A stretch of 64,000 nt of DNA from Rhizobiales bacterium Y(2018) (GCA_005502925.1 SCPD01000022.1:45074-109073); one strand, 5' to 3'; shown: positions 16,362-25,462, counted from the stretch's first letter. Notes: generated by a model from the letters alone, not told the origin. Made by a program: numbers and translations.

Positions 16362-17207
16362 TTGACGGCACAGGCGAAAGCACGACCGGCAGTAAAGGTT
16401 GCTTGCATTCAGTTCGAACCGGTCTTCGGCGATGTCGATGCCAATCTCGGCATGATGGAGAAGCACATCCGCAAAGCGCAGGCGCAAGGCGCGAGCGTAA
16501 TGATCCTGCCCGAGCTCGCCGATACCGGCTATGTCTTCCACGACGTCGATGAGGTCGGCGCCCATGCGGGGCCCATCCCTGCGGGCCGCAGCGCCAAGCG
16601 ACTCATCGCGCTGGCCGAGGAGCTCAAAGTCTACATCGCCAGCGGCCTCGCCGAGCGTGACGGCAAGAGCTTCTTCAACTCCGCCATCCTCTGCGGCCCC
16701 GACGGCTATATCGGCAAGTACCGCAAGATCCATTTGTGGAATCGCGAGAAGCTCTATTTCGAGCCGGGCGATCTGGGCCTCCCCATCTTCGACACCGCCA
16801 TCGGCAAGCTCGGCGTCGCCATCTGCTATGACGGCTGGTTTCCCGAGACCTTCCGGCAGATGTCGCTCAAAGGCGTCGAGCTCGTCTTGATCCCGACCAA
16901 TTGGGTGCCGATGCCGGGCCAGACCCGCGATATGGAGCCGATGGCCAACATCCTCCACAAGGCGGCGGCGCATTCCAATGCCCTCTATATCGCCTGCGCA
17001 GACCGCGTCGGCACCGAGCGCGGCCAGCCTTTCATCGGCTCGAGCCTGATCATCGGCCCGACCGGCCGGCCGATCGCCGGGCCTGCCAGCTATGACGGCG
17101 AAGAGATTCTGATCGCCGAAGTCACACTCGATTCCGTCGCCGACAGCCGCAAGCTCAATGAGCGCAACGACGTGCTCGGCGACAGACGACCCGACGTCTA
17201 CGGCTGA
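16362..17207 (+). CDS. Carbon-nitrogen hydrolase (nitrilase/amidase family)
   Basis: A 281-residue nitrilase-superfamily enzyme with the Glu-Lys-Cys triad: Glu in ILPELADTGY, Lys in GKYRKIHLW and Cys in GVAICYDGWFPE. It hydrolyses an amide, carbamoyl compound or nitrile in the cytoplasm. TTG at 16362 is chosen because GGAGGG lies just upstream and the frame before it is filled by the attenuator. AmiC/AmiR upstream and an amide/urea-like ABC importer downstream point to uptake and breakdown of a small amide as nitrogen source. It is shorter than, and different from, AmiE (about 345 residues). Confidence 0.88.
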   Translation: MTAQAKARPAVKVACIQFEPVFGDVDANLGMMEKHIRKAQAQGASVMILPELADTGYVFHDVDEVGAHAGPIPAGRSAKRLIALAEELKVYIASGLAERDGKSFFNSAILCGPDGYIGKYRKIHLWNREKLYFEPGDLGLPIFDTAIGKLGVAICYDGWFPETFRQMSLKGVELVLIPTNWVPMPGQTRDMEPMANILHKAAAHSNALYIACADRVGTERGQPFIGSSLIIGPTGRPIAGPASYDGEEILIAEVTLDSVADSRKLNERNDVLGDRRPDVYG

Positions 17208-17257
17208 AAGCCGGACGCACTCCAAGAAACTGCTGTCAACAACCTAGGGAGACGACC

Positions 17258-18406
17258 ATGGTAAGCAGGCTAATTCTCTTGACCCTCAGCACCGCTCTGG
17301 CGACCGGCGCCTTGGCGGACGAAGCCCCGATCAAGATCGGCATTCCGGTCGGACTGTCGGGCGCCAACAGTGTCGTGGCGCCGTCGGTGGTGCAATCGGC
17401 GGAGCTCGCGGTGGAGGAAATCAATGCGGCGGGCGGCGTGCTCGGTCGCAAGCTCGAGCTCGAAATCGCCGATGACGCCTCGGGCGCCGCCGGCGCACAG
17501 AAGGCCTTCGACGCGCTGGTCTTCCAGAAAGAAGTCAACGCCATCATCACCATGGAGACGAGTGCGGCCCGCAATGCCGGCCTGCCGATCATCTCCAAGG
17601 GCGACATCCCTTACATCTACACGTCCTTCTATGAAGGCCGCTCCTGCAATCCCAATCTCTTCGTCAATGCCTGGGTACCTGAGCAGCAGGTGCCGCCGGT
17701 CGTCGATCACTTCATGAAGTCCGAGAAGGCCAAGAAGTTCTTCCTGGTCGGCAGCGACTACGCCTTCGGCCGCGGCATGCTGCAATTCTCCCGCGCTTAT
17801 ATCGAAAAGGCGGGCGGCGAAGTCGTCGGCGAAGAATATCTGCCGATGGAAGGCACCGACTGGACGGCGATCATCTCCAAGCTGAAAAGCTCGGGCGCCG
17901 AGGCTCTCATCACCTCGACCGCCGGCGGCTCGCCCAATGTCACGCTCACCAAGCAGTTGCGCGGCGCCGGCGTGACCCTGCCCTATGGCAATCTCGCCGT
18001 CGATGAAGGCACGGCCAAGAGCATGGGCGCCGATGCGGCCGGCATCTTCATCTCGGCCTCTTACGTGACCTCGATCGACAGCCAGGCCAACAAGGACTTC
18101 CTGGCGGCGATGGGCAAGAAATTCGCCGGCGAGCTCCGGACGCCGAACGATCTCTCGGTGCCGCAATATGAAGGCGTCTATCTCTACAAGGCGGCGGTCG
18201 AGAAGGCCGGCTCCACCGACACCAAAGCGGTGCTCGCCGCCCTTGCCGAAGTCTCCTACACGGGTCCGCGTGGCACGGTGACGATGAACAAGCAGCATCA
18301 CGCGCCCTTGACCATGTATCTGGGCCAGGTGCAGGAGGATGGTTCGGTGAAGATTGCCGGCACCTTCGAGAATGTCGATCCGGGCGAGCAGTGCCCTGGT
18401 CTCTGA
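17258..18406 (+). CDS. Branched-chain/amide-type ABC substrate-binding protein
   Basis: A 382-residue periplasmic protein of the Liv/Urt/Fmd family. A short signal peptide (MVSRLILLTLSTALATGALA) is followed by DEAPIKIGIPVGLSGANSVVAP and AVEEINAAGGVLGRKLELEIADDA, typical PBP1 blocks. With AmiC, AmiR and a nitrilase in the same cluster, a short amide or related nitrogen compound is the likely ligand. The ATG follows TAGGGAGACGACC. A GC-rich hairpin follows the stop, suggesting higher mRNA levels for this gene than for the permease genes after it. Confidence 0.9.
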   Translation: MVSRLILLTLSTALATGALADEAPIKIGIPVGLSGANSVVAPSVVQSAELAVEEINAAGGVLGRKLELEIADDASGAAGAQKAFDALVFQKEVNAIITMETSAARNAGLPIISKGDIPYIYTSFYEGRSCNPNLFVNAWVPEQQVPPVVDHFMKSEKAKKFFLVGSDYAFGRGMLQFSRAYIEKAGGEVVGEEYLPMEGTDWTAIISKLKSSGAEALITSTAGGSPNVTLTKQLRGAGVTLPYGNLAVDEGTAKSMGADAAGIFISASYVTSIDSQANKDFLAAMGKKFAGELRTPNDLSVPQYEGVYLYKAAVEKAGSTDTKAVLAALAEVSYTGPRGTVTMNKQHHAPLTMYLGQVQEDGSVKIAGTFENVDPGEQCPGL

Positions 18407-18423
18407 TATAGGGGAACAGCAGA

Positions 18424-18451
18424 GGGCGGCGGATATGAACCGCCGCCCTTT
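18424..18451 (+). other. Intercistronic GC hairpin after binding-protein gene
   Basis: GGGCGGCGG and CCGCCGCCC enclose a 7-base loop and are followed by TTT. It sits 18 bases after the binding-protein stop and 24 bases before the permease start. It is probably a partial terminator or 3'-end stabiliser that sets the excess of binding protein over permease. Confidence 0.6.
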
Positions 18452-18475
18452 GCGTCAAAACCTTCGGGACAGTCG

Positions 18476-19309
18476 ATGATCCTTCTGCTCGATATTGTGA
18501 CGACCGCGGCCATTCTGTTCGTCGTGGCCTCAGGCCTGCTGGCGATCTTCGGCGTGCTCAAGATCATCAATTTCGCCCATGGCGCCTGGCTGACGCTGGG
18601 CGGCTACTGCGCGGTGGTGACGACGGCGCTGGGCCTCGATCCGTGGACAGCGCTGCCACTGGCTTTCGTCGCCGGCGCGCTGCTGGGCGCCATCACCGAG
18701 ATGGTCATCGTGCGCCCGCTCTATCGCCGCCCCCTCGATGCGATCCTCGCCACCTGGGGCCTCGGCATCATCATCGGTCAATTGATCACGCTGTGGTTCG
18801 GCCGCGACGTGCAGTTCACGCCCAATCTCCTTTCCGGCACTGTCGATATCTTCGGCGCCAGCTATTCGATCTATCGCCTGTTCACCATCGCCGCCGCTCT
18901 GATCATCGGCTGCGCCTTCGCTTTCCTGCTCGAAGGCACGCGCCTCGGTCTGTCGACCCGCGCGGTGATCATGAACGAGACGCTCGCCCGGGCGCTCGGG
19001 ATCGATGTGGCGCGGGTCCGGCTCATCACCTTCATGATCGGCACCGGCCTGACCGGACTAGCCGGTGTCCTGCTCACGCCCCTCACCAGTGTCGACCCGA
19101 ATATGGGCGTCGGCTGGCTCATCGGCGCCTTCATGCTGGTGATGGTCGCGGGTTCCTCCTTTGCGGCGCTTGCTTTCGCCTGCCTCGTCTTCGGCGGCGC
19201 CCAGGTGCTGGTCAGCACTTTCGTCAGCCCGATCCTCGGCGGCATCACGGTGGCGGTCCTGTGCGCGCTCGTTTTGCGCGTCAGCCCGAAGGGATTCTCG
19301 CGTGGCTGA
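18476..19309 (+). CDS. Branched-chain-type ABC permease (LivH/UrtB-like)
   Basis: A 277-residue membrane protein of the LivH family with about eight hydrophobic segments, the early block GLLAIFGVLKIINFAHGAWLTLGGY split over residues 21-45 and the ending VALVLRVSPKG-type tail. It forms one half of the importer's membrane pore. Its last eight bases overlap the start of the fused permease-ATPase gene, so the two are translationally coupled. Confidence 0.92.
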   Translation: MILLLDIVTTAAILFVVASGLLAIFGVLKIINFAHGAWLTLGGYCAVVTTALGLDPWTALPLAFVAGALLGAITEMVIVRPLYRRPLDAILATWGLGIIIGQLITLWFGRDVQFTPNLLSGTVDIFGASYSIYRLFTIAAALIIGCAFAFLLEGTRLGLSTRAVIMNETLARALGIDVARVRLITFMIGTGLTGLAGVLLTPLTSVDPNMGVGWLIGAFMLVMVAGSSFAALAFACLVFGGAQVLVSTFVSPILGGITVAVLCALVLRVSPKGFSRG

Positions 19310-21071
19310 GCGGCGCTCTTCTTTCAACATCCGCGCCTGGCTGCTGGCCGGTCTCGCTGTCCTGGCGCTGCTGCTGGTCCTGTTCGGGCCGATGTTCCTC
19401 GACCGCTTCACGCTCAACGTCCTCACCCGCTCGATGATCTACGCCATGCTGGCGATCACCGTCGATCTGCTCTGGGGCTTCACCGGCGTCTTGACCTTCG
19501 GCCAGGCCGCCTTCTTCGGCATCGGCGCCTATGCCGCGGCGATGATCCTGACTCATATGGGCGCCTCACCGGCGCTGATCGCACTCGCTTTCGCGCTCGC
19601 CATCATCGTGCCCATGCTGGTCGGCCTCGTCGTCGGCTGGCTTTCCTTCAGCTACAAGGCGACGCCGCTTTATGCGACGGTCATCTCGCTCGTCCTGCCG
19701 ATCGTCACCACTCAGGTGGTCTTCTCCGGCGGCCAATGGACCGGATCGAGCAGCGGCCTCGTCGGTTATGGCACCTTGCCGTTCGGTCTCGTCGGCTTCT
19801 TCCGCCTCGCCGGCATCTGCCTCCTCGTGCTGACGGTCGCCGCCTGGTTCTTCGTGCGCTCGGATGCCGGCAAACTCCTCGTCGCCATTCGCGACAATGA
19901 GGCGCGCTGCGCCTATCTCGGCCTCAATCCGCAACGTCTCAAGATCGCGCTCACCACCGTGCTCGCCGGCGTCGCCGGCCTGGCCGGCTTCCTGTTCGCC
20001 AATTCCTCCGGCGTGGTGGCGCCCGAGATCACCGGTTTCGTCTTCGGCACCGAGCTCGTCATCTGGACGGCGCTTGGCGGCCGCGGCACCATCATCGGGC
20101 CCGTGATGGGCACGATCGGCATCGACTATCTCAGCGCCAATCTCTCCGGCGAACTGCCCTTCCTGTGGAATCTGGTGATCGGCACCCTGTTCGTCGCCAT
20201 GATCATCCTGCTGCCGAACGGCCTCGCCGCTTTGGTGGCGAAATTCTTGCCGGCCAAGGGTGGCGCCGGCGCCATGCGGCTCACCAACCTCGCCGCGGCG
20301 GGCGCGCAACTCACGGCGCCGAAGGAAGAGGCGCTGCTTTCCGTGAAGGATCTCGGCAAGACCTATGGCAGCCTCAAGGTGCTGGAGGGTCTCGATTTCG
20401 ACATCCGACCGGGCGAGCTCGTCAGCCTCGTCGGCCCCAATGGCGCCGGCAAGACGAGCCTGATGCGTTGCCTGAGCGATGGCACCGAAATCTCGAGCGG
20501 CACAGTGCGTATCTCGGGCCAGGAGATCAACGGGCGAACGCCGAACGAGATCGTCGCCTTGGGCGTCGGGCGCAAATTCCAGGTGGCGAGCGTCTTCGAA
20601 AGCCTAACCGTCGCCGACTGCCTGCGGCTTTCATTGGCGGCGCGCCACCGGCCAAGCCTCGTGACGCGCGAGAGCGATCTCGCTCTGCCCGCGGCCGCCC
20701 TCGACATCTTGCGGCTGACCGGGATCGACCGCATGCTCGAGCGCCCGGTCGCCGACCTCTCCCACGGCCTCAAGCAGAGCCTGGAGCTGGCGATGGTCGT
20801 GGCGCTCGAGCCGCGCCTCATTCTGCTCGACGAGCCGACCGCCGGCCTCACCAAGACCGAGCGCACCACCATTGGCGGCATCCTGCAGAAGCTTACGCGT
20901 GAGCTCGGCATCGCCGCGATCGTGGTCGAGCATGATCTCGATTTCGTCCGCACCATATCGAGCCGGGTCGTCGTGCTGCATCAGGGCCGCCTGGTGCTCG
21001 ATGGCACCGTCGAGGTGGTCGCCAATTCCGAGCTGGTCAAGACGATCTATTCGGGAGGCGCTCATGGCTGA
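19302..21071 (+). CDS. Fused ABC permease-ATPase (LivM-LivG/UrtC-UrtD-like)
   Basis: One 589-residue open frame joins a LivM-type permease (about residues 1-325, with LTFGQAAFFGIGAYAAAM and an end at VAKFLPAKGG) to a LivG/UrtD-type ATPase (about 345-589: Walker A GPNGAGKTS, unusual signature LSHGLKQSLELAM, Walker B LILLDEPTAGLT, switch VVEHDLDFV). The linker is about 20 residues, rich in Ala. The LSHG signature resembles urea-type UrtD more than LivG. GTG at 19302 follows AAGGGATTCTCGC. No frameshift is needed: the fusion is continuous. Confidence 0.9.
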   Translation: MAERRSSFNIRAWLLAGLAVLALLLVLFGPMFLDRFTLNVLTRSMIYAMLAITVDLLWGFTGVLTFGQAAFFGIGAYAAAMILTHMGASPALIALAFALAIIVPMLVGLVVGWLSFSYKATPLYATVISLVLPIVTTQVVFSGGQWTGSSSGLVGYGTLPFGLVGFFRLAGICLLVLTVAAWFFVRSDAGKLLVAIRDNEARCAYLGLNPQRLKIALTTVLAGVAGLAGFLFANSSGVVAPEITGFVFGTELVIWTALGGRGTIIGPVMGTIGIDYLSANLSGELPFLWNLVIGTLFVAMIILLPNGLAALVAKFLPAKGGAGAMRLTNLAAAGAQLTAPKEEALLSVKDLGKTYGSLKVLEGLDFDIRPGELVSLVGPNGAGKTSLMRCLSDGTEISSGTVRISGQEINGRTPNEIVALGVGRKFQVASVFESLTVADCLRLSLAARHRPSLVTRESDLALPAAALDILRLTGIDRMLERPVADLSHGLKQSLELAMVVALEPRLILLDEPTAGLTKTERTTIGGILQKLTRELGIAAIVVEHDLDFVRTISSRVVVLHQGRLVLDGTVEVVANSELVKTIYSGGAHG

Positions 21072-21774
21072 TGCCGCGGCCAAGCTGTCGCTCGAACGGG
21101 TAGCCAGCGGTTATGGCGCCATCAATATCATCACCGACCTCTCGCTCGCCGTGAAAGCCGGTGAGATCTTCGCCCTCATGGGCAAGAACGGCATGGGCAA
21201 GACGACCCTGCTCAAGACCATCCTCGGCCTCATAGGCTTGCGCGCCGGGGCGATCACGGTCGACGGCCGCTCCATCGCCGGCGCCTCGCCGGCCTCGCTC
21301 ATCGCTTCGGGTATCGCTTATGGGCCACAGGAGCAGGCGCTGTTCCAGGATCTCTCCATCAAGGACAATCTGCGTCTCGCTTTGCGCTCCGACCGCGAGC
21401 TCGAGCGAGGGCTCGACCATGTCTACGGGCATTTCCCCTTCATGAAGGAGAGGCTCGCCCAGAAGGCCGGCACGCTGTCGGGCGGTGAGCAGAAGATGCT
21501 GATCCTCGTCCGCGCACTCATGCTCAAGCCGAAGCTTCTGCTGCTCGACGAGATCTCCGAAGGACTGCAGCCATCGGTCGTCACCCGCATCGCCAATGCG
21601 CTGAAGGACGAGCGGCAGAGGAACGACACGACCATATTGCTGGTCGAGCAGAATCTCGATTTCGCCCTCGGCATCGCCGACCGCTGGGCGGTGCTGAAGC
21701 TCGGCCGCATCGATGACGAAGGCGATGTCGCGCCAGAGGCGCGCCAGAAGATTCTGGAGCACCTCAAGATCTGA
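21064..21774 (+). CDS. ABC transporter ATP-binding protein (LivF/UrtE-like)
   Basis: A 236-residue ATPase with Walker A GKNGMGKTT, signature LSGGEQKM and Walker B LLLLDEISEGLQP. The N-G-M-G-K variant of Walker A and the DEISEGLQP segment are typical of LivF/UrtE proteins. It completes the importer as partner of the ATPase domain fused to the permease. Its ATG overlaps the previous stop by eight bases (ATGGCTGA), the same arrangement as at the preceding junction. Confidence 0.93.
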   Translation: MADAAAKLSLERVASGYGAINIITDLSLAVKAGEIFALMGKNGMGKTTLLKTILGLIGLRAGAITVDGRSIAGASPASLIASGIAYGPQEQALFQDLSIKDNLRLALRSDRELERGLDHVYGHFPFMKERLAQKAGTLSGGEQKMLILVRALMLKPKLLLLDEISEGLQPSVVTRIANALKDERQRNDTTILLVEQNLDFALGIADRWAVLKLGRIDDEGDVAPEARQKILEHLKI

Positions 21775-22229
21775 AGTCAGAGGTTGTGCGGGTTCACTGC
21801 TGAGACAAGGCCGGTTCAGCGCAACAAGCCCTTGAAATTCCACTGACAGGAAACTAACGTTCCTCTTGTGCAGGACGACCTGCGCCTTCGATTGCCCCCG
21901 AGGACGACCTCTTTTCGCATTGCCGAAACAAGGAGGACGTCGCATAGCATCCGGTTCGCTCATCCAACGCGCCGGCCGCCAGGGGCCTCTTTTTCACCTC
22001 ACTTCCGGATGGGTTGACAGCCGCCATCAGCGGCGGCACACAGGCCCTCATGCACGCGCTCGACACGCATATCGTTGCCCGGCCGGCCGGCATCCCAACA
22101 GGCGGGATGCAGGATGACAGCGCGCGCTGACCGCAGCCGATCGCCGATCCTCGCACCCTCGCCGGAACCGGACGGGGCTTTTTACCCAGCGATCATGCCC
22201 CGTCCATCGCCCTTTCGATGGAGTGAATA
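21775..22229. other. Intergenic region, no convincing gene
   Basis: About 455 bases separate the ABC operon from the methyltransferase gene. It holds small hairpins (GCAGG-ACGA-CCTGC near 21876, CCATCG-CCCTT-TCGATGG just before the methyltransferase start) and short open frames on both strands. One + strand frame ending at 22128 reads LFFTSLPDGLTAAISGG and on to DDSAR; it has no ATG near its beginning and no ribosome site. It could be a decayed gene end or a regulatory leader. I cannot assign it. Confidence 0.4.
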
Positions 22230-22958
22230 ATGGCCCAGAATATCTACGATCAATCCGACTTTTTCACCGGCTACAGCCAGCTCGGCCGCCAGGTGCATGG
22301 GCTTGCCGGCGCCGCCGAATGGCCGGCAGTCAGAGCCCTCCTCCCTGATCTCGCCGATAAACGCGTCGTCGATCTCGGCTGCGGCTTCGGCTGGTTCGCC
22401 CGCTTCGCCCGCGAGCAGGGCGCCCGGAGCGTGCTGGGCCTCGATATCTCCGAGAAGATGATCGCGCGCGCCAAGGCCGACACCAAGGATCACGCCGTCG
22501 AATACCGCATTGCCGATCTGGAACGGTTCACGCTCCCTGAGTCAGCCTTCGAATTCGCCTATAGCTCGCTCGCCTTTCACTATGTCGAGGACTTCGGCCG
22601 GCTGGTGAAAACCGTGCATCGCGCGCTCGTCGCCAGCGCGTCTTTCATCTTCACCATCGAGCATCCGATCTATATGGCGCCGACGCATCCGGGCTGGGTG
22701 ATGGACGCTGAGGGACGCCGGACCTGGCCCATCGACCGTTACGCCGTCGAAGGCCCGCGCGTGACCGACTGGCTGGCCAAAGGTGTCGTCAAACAGCACC
22801 GCACCGTGGGCACGACGCTCAACACGCTGATCGAGACCGGTTTCACCATCCGCCATGTCGAGGAATGGGCGCCGACATCAGAGCAGCTCGCGGCGATCCC
22901 GGATCTCGCAGACGAGATGGACCGGCCGATGCTGCTGATCGTCTCGGCGCAGCGCTGA
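22230..22958 (+). CDS. Class I SAM-dependent methyltransferase
   Basis: A 242-residue soluble methyltransferase with motif I VVDLGCGFGWFARFA (about residues 45-59), the acidic ribose-binding end of strand 2 (LGLDISEKMI), motif II region RIADLERF and a post-motif FEFAYSSLAFHYVEDF. It resembles the UbiE/biotin-type methyltransf_11 group. The C-terminal half is conserved in small-molecule methylases but does not give the acceptor. The ATG follows GATGGAGTGAATA. It appears monocistronic. Confidence 0.88.
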   Translation: MAQNIYDQSDFFTGYSQLGRQVHGLAGAAEWPAVRALLPDLADKRVVDLGCGFGWFARFAREQGARSVLGLDISEKMIARAKADTKDHAVEYRIADLERFTLPESAFEFAYSSLAFHYVEDFGRLVKTVHRALVASASFIFTIEHPIYMAPTHPGWVMDAEGRRTWPIDRYAVEGPRVTDWLAKGVVKQHRTVGTTLNTLIETGFTIRHVEEWAPTSEQLAAIPDLADEMDRPMLLIVSAQR

Positions 22959-23074
22959 CCCAGCCTAGAATGTTAGTCATCTTGTGGCAAAACTGCTCCC
23001 CTGGGAACTATTCCAGATGCGCTCGGTTGACAGGTGTCGGGGGTGCGCCCATCATGCCTGTCGTGAGATGAGCC

Positions 23075-24937
23075 ATGATCATCCAGCCGGTCGACTACGC
23101 CCTCGTCGTGTGGTTCACCCTGGCCACACTCTCAACCGCCTATGTGGCCTGGGATCAGTTCCGTAACAATCCCGAGCCGCGGGTGATGAAGTGGGGCTTC
23201 ATCCTCGTTACGCTTTATATGGGCCCCATCGGCCTGCTGCTTTATGTCCTTGCCGACAAGGAGCCGCGTCCCGGCGAGCATGAGGCGTTCACCCGGCCGT
23301 TGTGGAAACAAGGCGTCGGCTCGACGATCCACTGCGTGGCGGGCGATGCGACGGGTATCATCCTGGCCGCGGCCGTCACCGCCGCTCTCGGCCTGCCCAT
23401 GTGGGTCGACCTGATCGTCGAATATATCGCCGGCTTCGCCTTCGGCCTGTTCATCTTCCAGGCGCTGTTCATGAAGTCGATGCTGGGCGGCACCTACTGG
23501 GAAAATGTCCGCCGGAGCTTCCTGCCCGAATTCATCAGCATGAATTTCATGATGGCCGGCATGGCGCCGGTGATGAGCTTCCTCATGATGGGACGCGACA
23601 TGCGCGCCATCGAGCCGACCCAACTCCTGTTCTGGGGTGTGATGTCGCTCAGCGTCATCGTCGGCTTCGCCGCGGCCTATCCGGCGAATGTATGGATGGT
23701 GGCGCGTGGCCTGAAACACGGGCTGATGACCGAGCATCCGGAGAAGAAAGCCCAGCCGCACAAGAAGAAGCACGGTCACCAGCGGCATGGCGGGCACACC
23801 GCGATGGCCTCCGATGCGACCACGCCGCAGCTTGCTGCGCTGAGTGGTGTGTCGCTGCTCCTCCTGGCGCTCGGCATGGCAGCCCCGGCCAACTGGGTGA
23901 ATCTGAGCCTGAGCGCGCGTGATGTCGGTGGCTTGATCATGCCGCCCGGCATGTTCATGGACCGCGATACGCCCGCCGAGGCGATGCGCGACATGGCCGC
24001 GATCCATCCCGGCCTGATCGAGGCGAGCCACGGGCTGGACAGCCGCGGCGACAAGGTACTGGAGCCCCGCATCGAGAATGGCGTGAAGATCTACGACCTG
24101 GAAACCTCGGTCATCCGCTGGTCGATATTGCCCAATGTCACCGTCGATGCCTATGCGGTCAACGGCCAGGTCCCCGGTCCACGCTTGCATTTTCAGCAGG
24201 GCGACCGCGTGCGCATCAACGTGACCAACCGCCTGCATGAAAGCACCACCTTCCATTGGCACGGGCTGATCCTGCCCAACGAGATGGACGGTCCGGCCGA
24301 GATCACCCAGAAGCCGATCGAACCGGGCGGGAGCTACGCCTACGAATTCACCGCAGAGCAGTCGGGGACCTACTTCTATCACTCGCATGACCATGTCGAC
24401 CGCCAGCAGGCGCTCGGCCTCTATGGCGCGCTGATCATCGACCCGGCTAACCCGACAGACGAGCTCAAGACCGACCACGAATATGTCATCCAGCTGCAGG
24501 AATGGCTGATGCGCGAGGGCCTGACCTATCCGGCCATGCCGATGGATGGCGGCCAGCCGAATTATTTCACCATCAATGGCCGCGCCTATCCGGCAACCGA
24601 CACGATCAGGATGAAGGTCGGCGAAACGCTGAAGCTGCGTTTCATCGGTACCAGTAACGGCTTCATTCATCCCATGCATATTCACGGCGGGCCGTTCGAG
24701 GTAGTGGCGCGCGATGGCGAGACCCTCAAGCCTTCCGCCCGCTTTCTCGCAGATACGGTGAATGTCGGCCCCGGCCAGCGCTATGACGTGATCTGGAAGG
24801 CACAGCAACCAGGCAAGTGGCTCATCCACTGCCATATCGGTCACCACACCACCAACAACAATGTCGAGGAGAAAGGCGGCGGCGGCCTGATGGTCGTGAT
24901 CGAGGTCAGCCCGCAAGCCTCCACCGCGGAACATTAG
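23075..24937 (+). CDS. DUF4396 membrane domain-multicopper oxidase fusion
   Basis: A 620-residue two-part protein. Residues about 1-220 form a DUF4396-type membrane domain with several transmembrane segments and a His-rich tail (HKKKHGHQRHGGH). After a further hydrophobic segment, a periplasmic multicopper oxidase follows, with the four copper motifs FHWHG, YHSHDHVD, HPMHIHG and HCHIGHH. The axial position after the type 1 site is Asn-rich rather than Met. It likely oxidises Cu(I) or another metal or phenol at the outer face. It converges with the MarR gene with one base between the stops. Confidence 0.88.
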   Translation: MIIQPVDYALVVWFTLATLSTAYVAWDQFRNNPEPRVMKWGFILVTLYMGPIGLLLYVLADKEPRPGEHEAFTRPLWKQGVGSTIHCVAGDATGIILAAAVTAALGLPMWVDLIVEYIAGFAFGLFIFQALFMKSMLGGTYWENVRRSFLPEFISMNFMMAGMAPVMSFLMMGRDMRAIEPTQLLFWGVMSLSVIVGFAAAYPANVWMVARGLKHGLMTEHPEKKAQPHKKKHGHQRHGGHTAMASDATTPQLAALSGVSLLLLALGMAAPANWVNLSLSARDVGGLIMPPGMFMDRDTPAEAMRDMAAIHPGLIEASHGLDSRGDKVLEPRIENGVKIYDLETSVIRWSILPNVTVDAYAVNGQVPGPRLHFQQGDRVRINVTNRLHESTTFHWHGLILPNEMDGPAEITQKPIEPGGSYAYEFTAEQSGTYFYHSHDHVDRQQALGLYGALIIDPANPTDELKTDHEYVIQLQEWLMREGLTYPAMPMDGGQPNYFTINGRAYPATDTIRMKVGETLKLRFIGTSNGFIHPMHIHGGPFEVVARDGETLKPSARFLADTVNVGPGQRYDVIWKAQQPGKWLIHCHIGHHTTNNNVEEKGGGGLMVVIEVSPQASTAEH

Positions 24938-24938
24938 A

Positions 24939-25421
24939 CTAAAGCGCCGCGATCAACTTCTTGAGCAGCTGGTTGAGCTGTTCCTGCTCCTTGGAACTCA
25001 GCGCCGCGAGGAGGCGTTCCTCATTGGCGACATGACGGCCGATGGTCTCATCGATCACCCGCTTGCCGGCTTCGGTGAGCGCGATGAGCTTGCCGCGCCG
25101 GTCATGCGGGTCGGGGCGGCGCTCGACGAAGCCGGCGCGCTCGAGACGGTCGAGGCGATTGGTCATGCCGCCGGAGGAGATCATCGCCGCCTCGTAGAGT
25201 TTCGTCGGCGACAGCATATAGGGCTGGCCCGAGCGCCGGAGCGTCGCCAGCACGTCGAACTCGCCTGGCTGCAGGCCTGCTTCGGCGAAGAGCGGGTTCA
25301 TGTGATCGCGCATCACCAGCTCGACGGCGTCCGACAGGCGGCCGAACACCGCCATCGGCAGAGCGGGAAGATCGGGGCGTTCGCGGGCCCATTGCCCGAT
25401 GGCGATATCGGCGCGGTCCAT
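24939..25421 (-). CDS. MarR family transcriptional regulator
   Basis: A 160-residue MarR-type regulator. The winged helix covers about residues 55-125 (FDVLATLRRSGQPYMLSPTKLYEAAM, SSGGMTNRLDRLERAGFVERR, then the wing PDPHDRRGKLIALTEAG). The dimerisation helices lie at both ends. It is divergent from the VOC gene and faces a 20-bp palindrome just upstream of its start, so autoregulation and control of the VOC gene are likely. The ligand is unknown. Confidence 0.92.
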   Translation of the reverse strand: MDRADIAIGQWARERPDLPALPMAVFGRLSDAVELVMRDHMNPLFAEAGLQPGEFDVLATLRRSGQPYMLSPTKLYEAAMISSGGMTNRLDRLERAGFVERRPDPHDRRGKLIALTEAGKRVIDETIGRHVANEERLLAALSSKEQEQLNQLLKKLIAAL

Positions 25422-25442
25422 GGCCTATTATCTCGACACAAT

Positions 25443-25462
25443 GTATCTTGACATCAAGATAC
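25443..25462. promoter_or_regulatory. 20-bp palindrome, candidate MarR operator
   Basis: GTATCTTGA-CA-TCAAGATAC has perfect 9-bp arms and a 2-bp spacer. It lies 22 bases upstream of the MarR start and about 70 bases upstream of the divergent VOC start. ATCTTGA/TCAAGAT half-sites are typical of several MarR subfamilies. A partial half-site (ATCTTG) recurs at about 25499. Confidence 0.65.

Noticed and set aside
23132..24934. 600-residue open frame on the minus strand across the multicopper oxidase gene
   Set aside because: It is antisense to a gene with all copper motifs, has a His/Arg-rich composition typical of a high-GC shadow frame, and no ribosome site.
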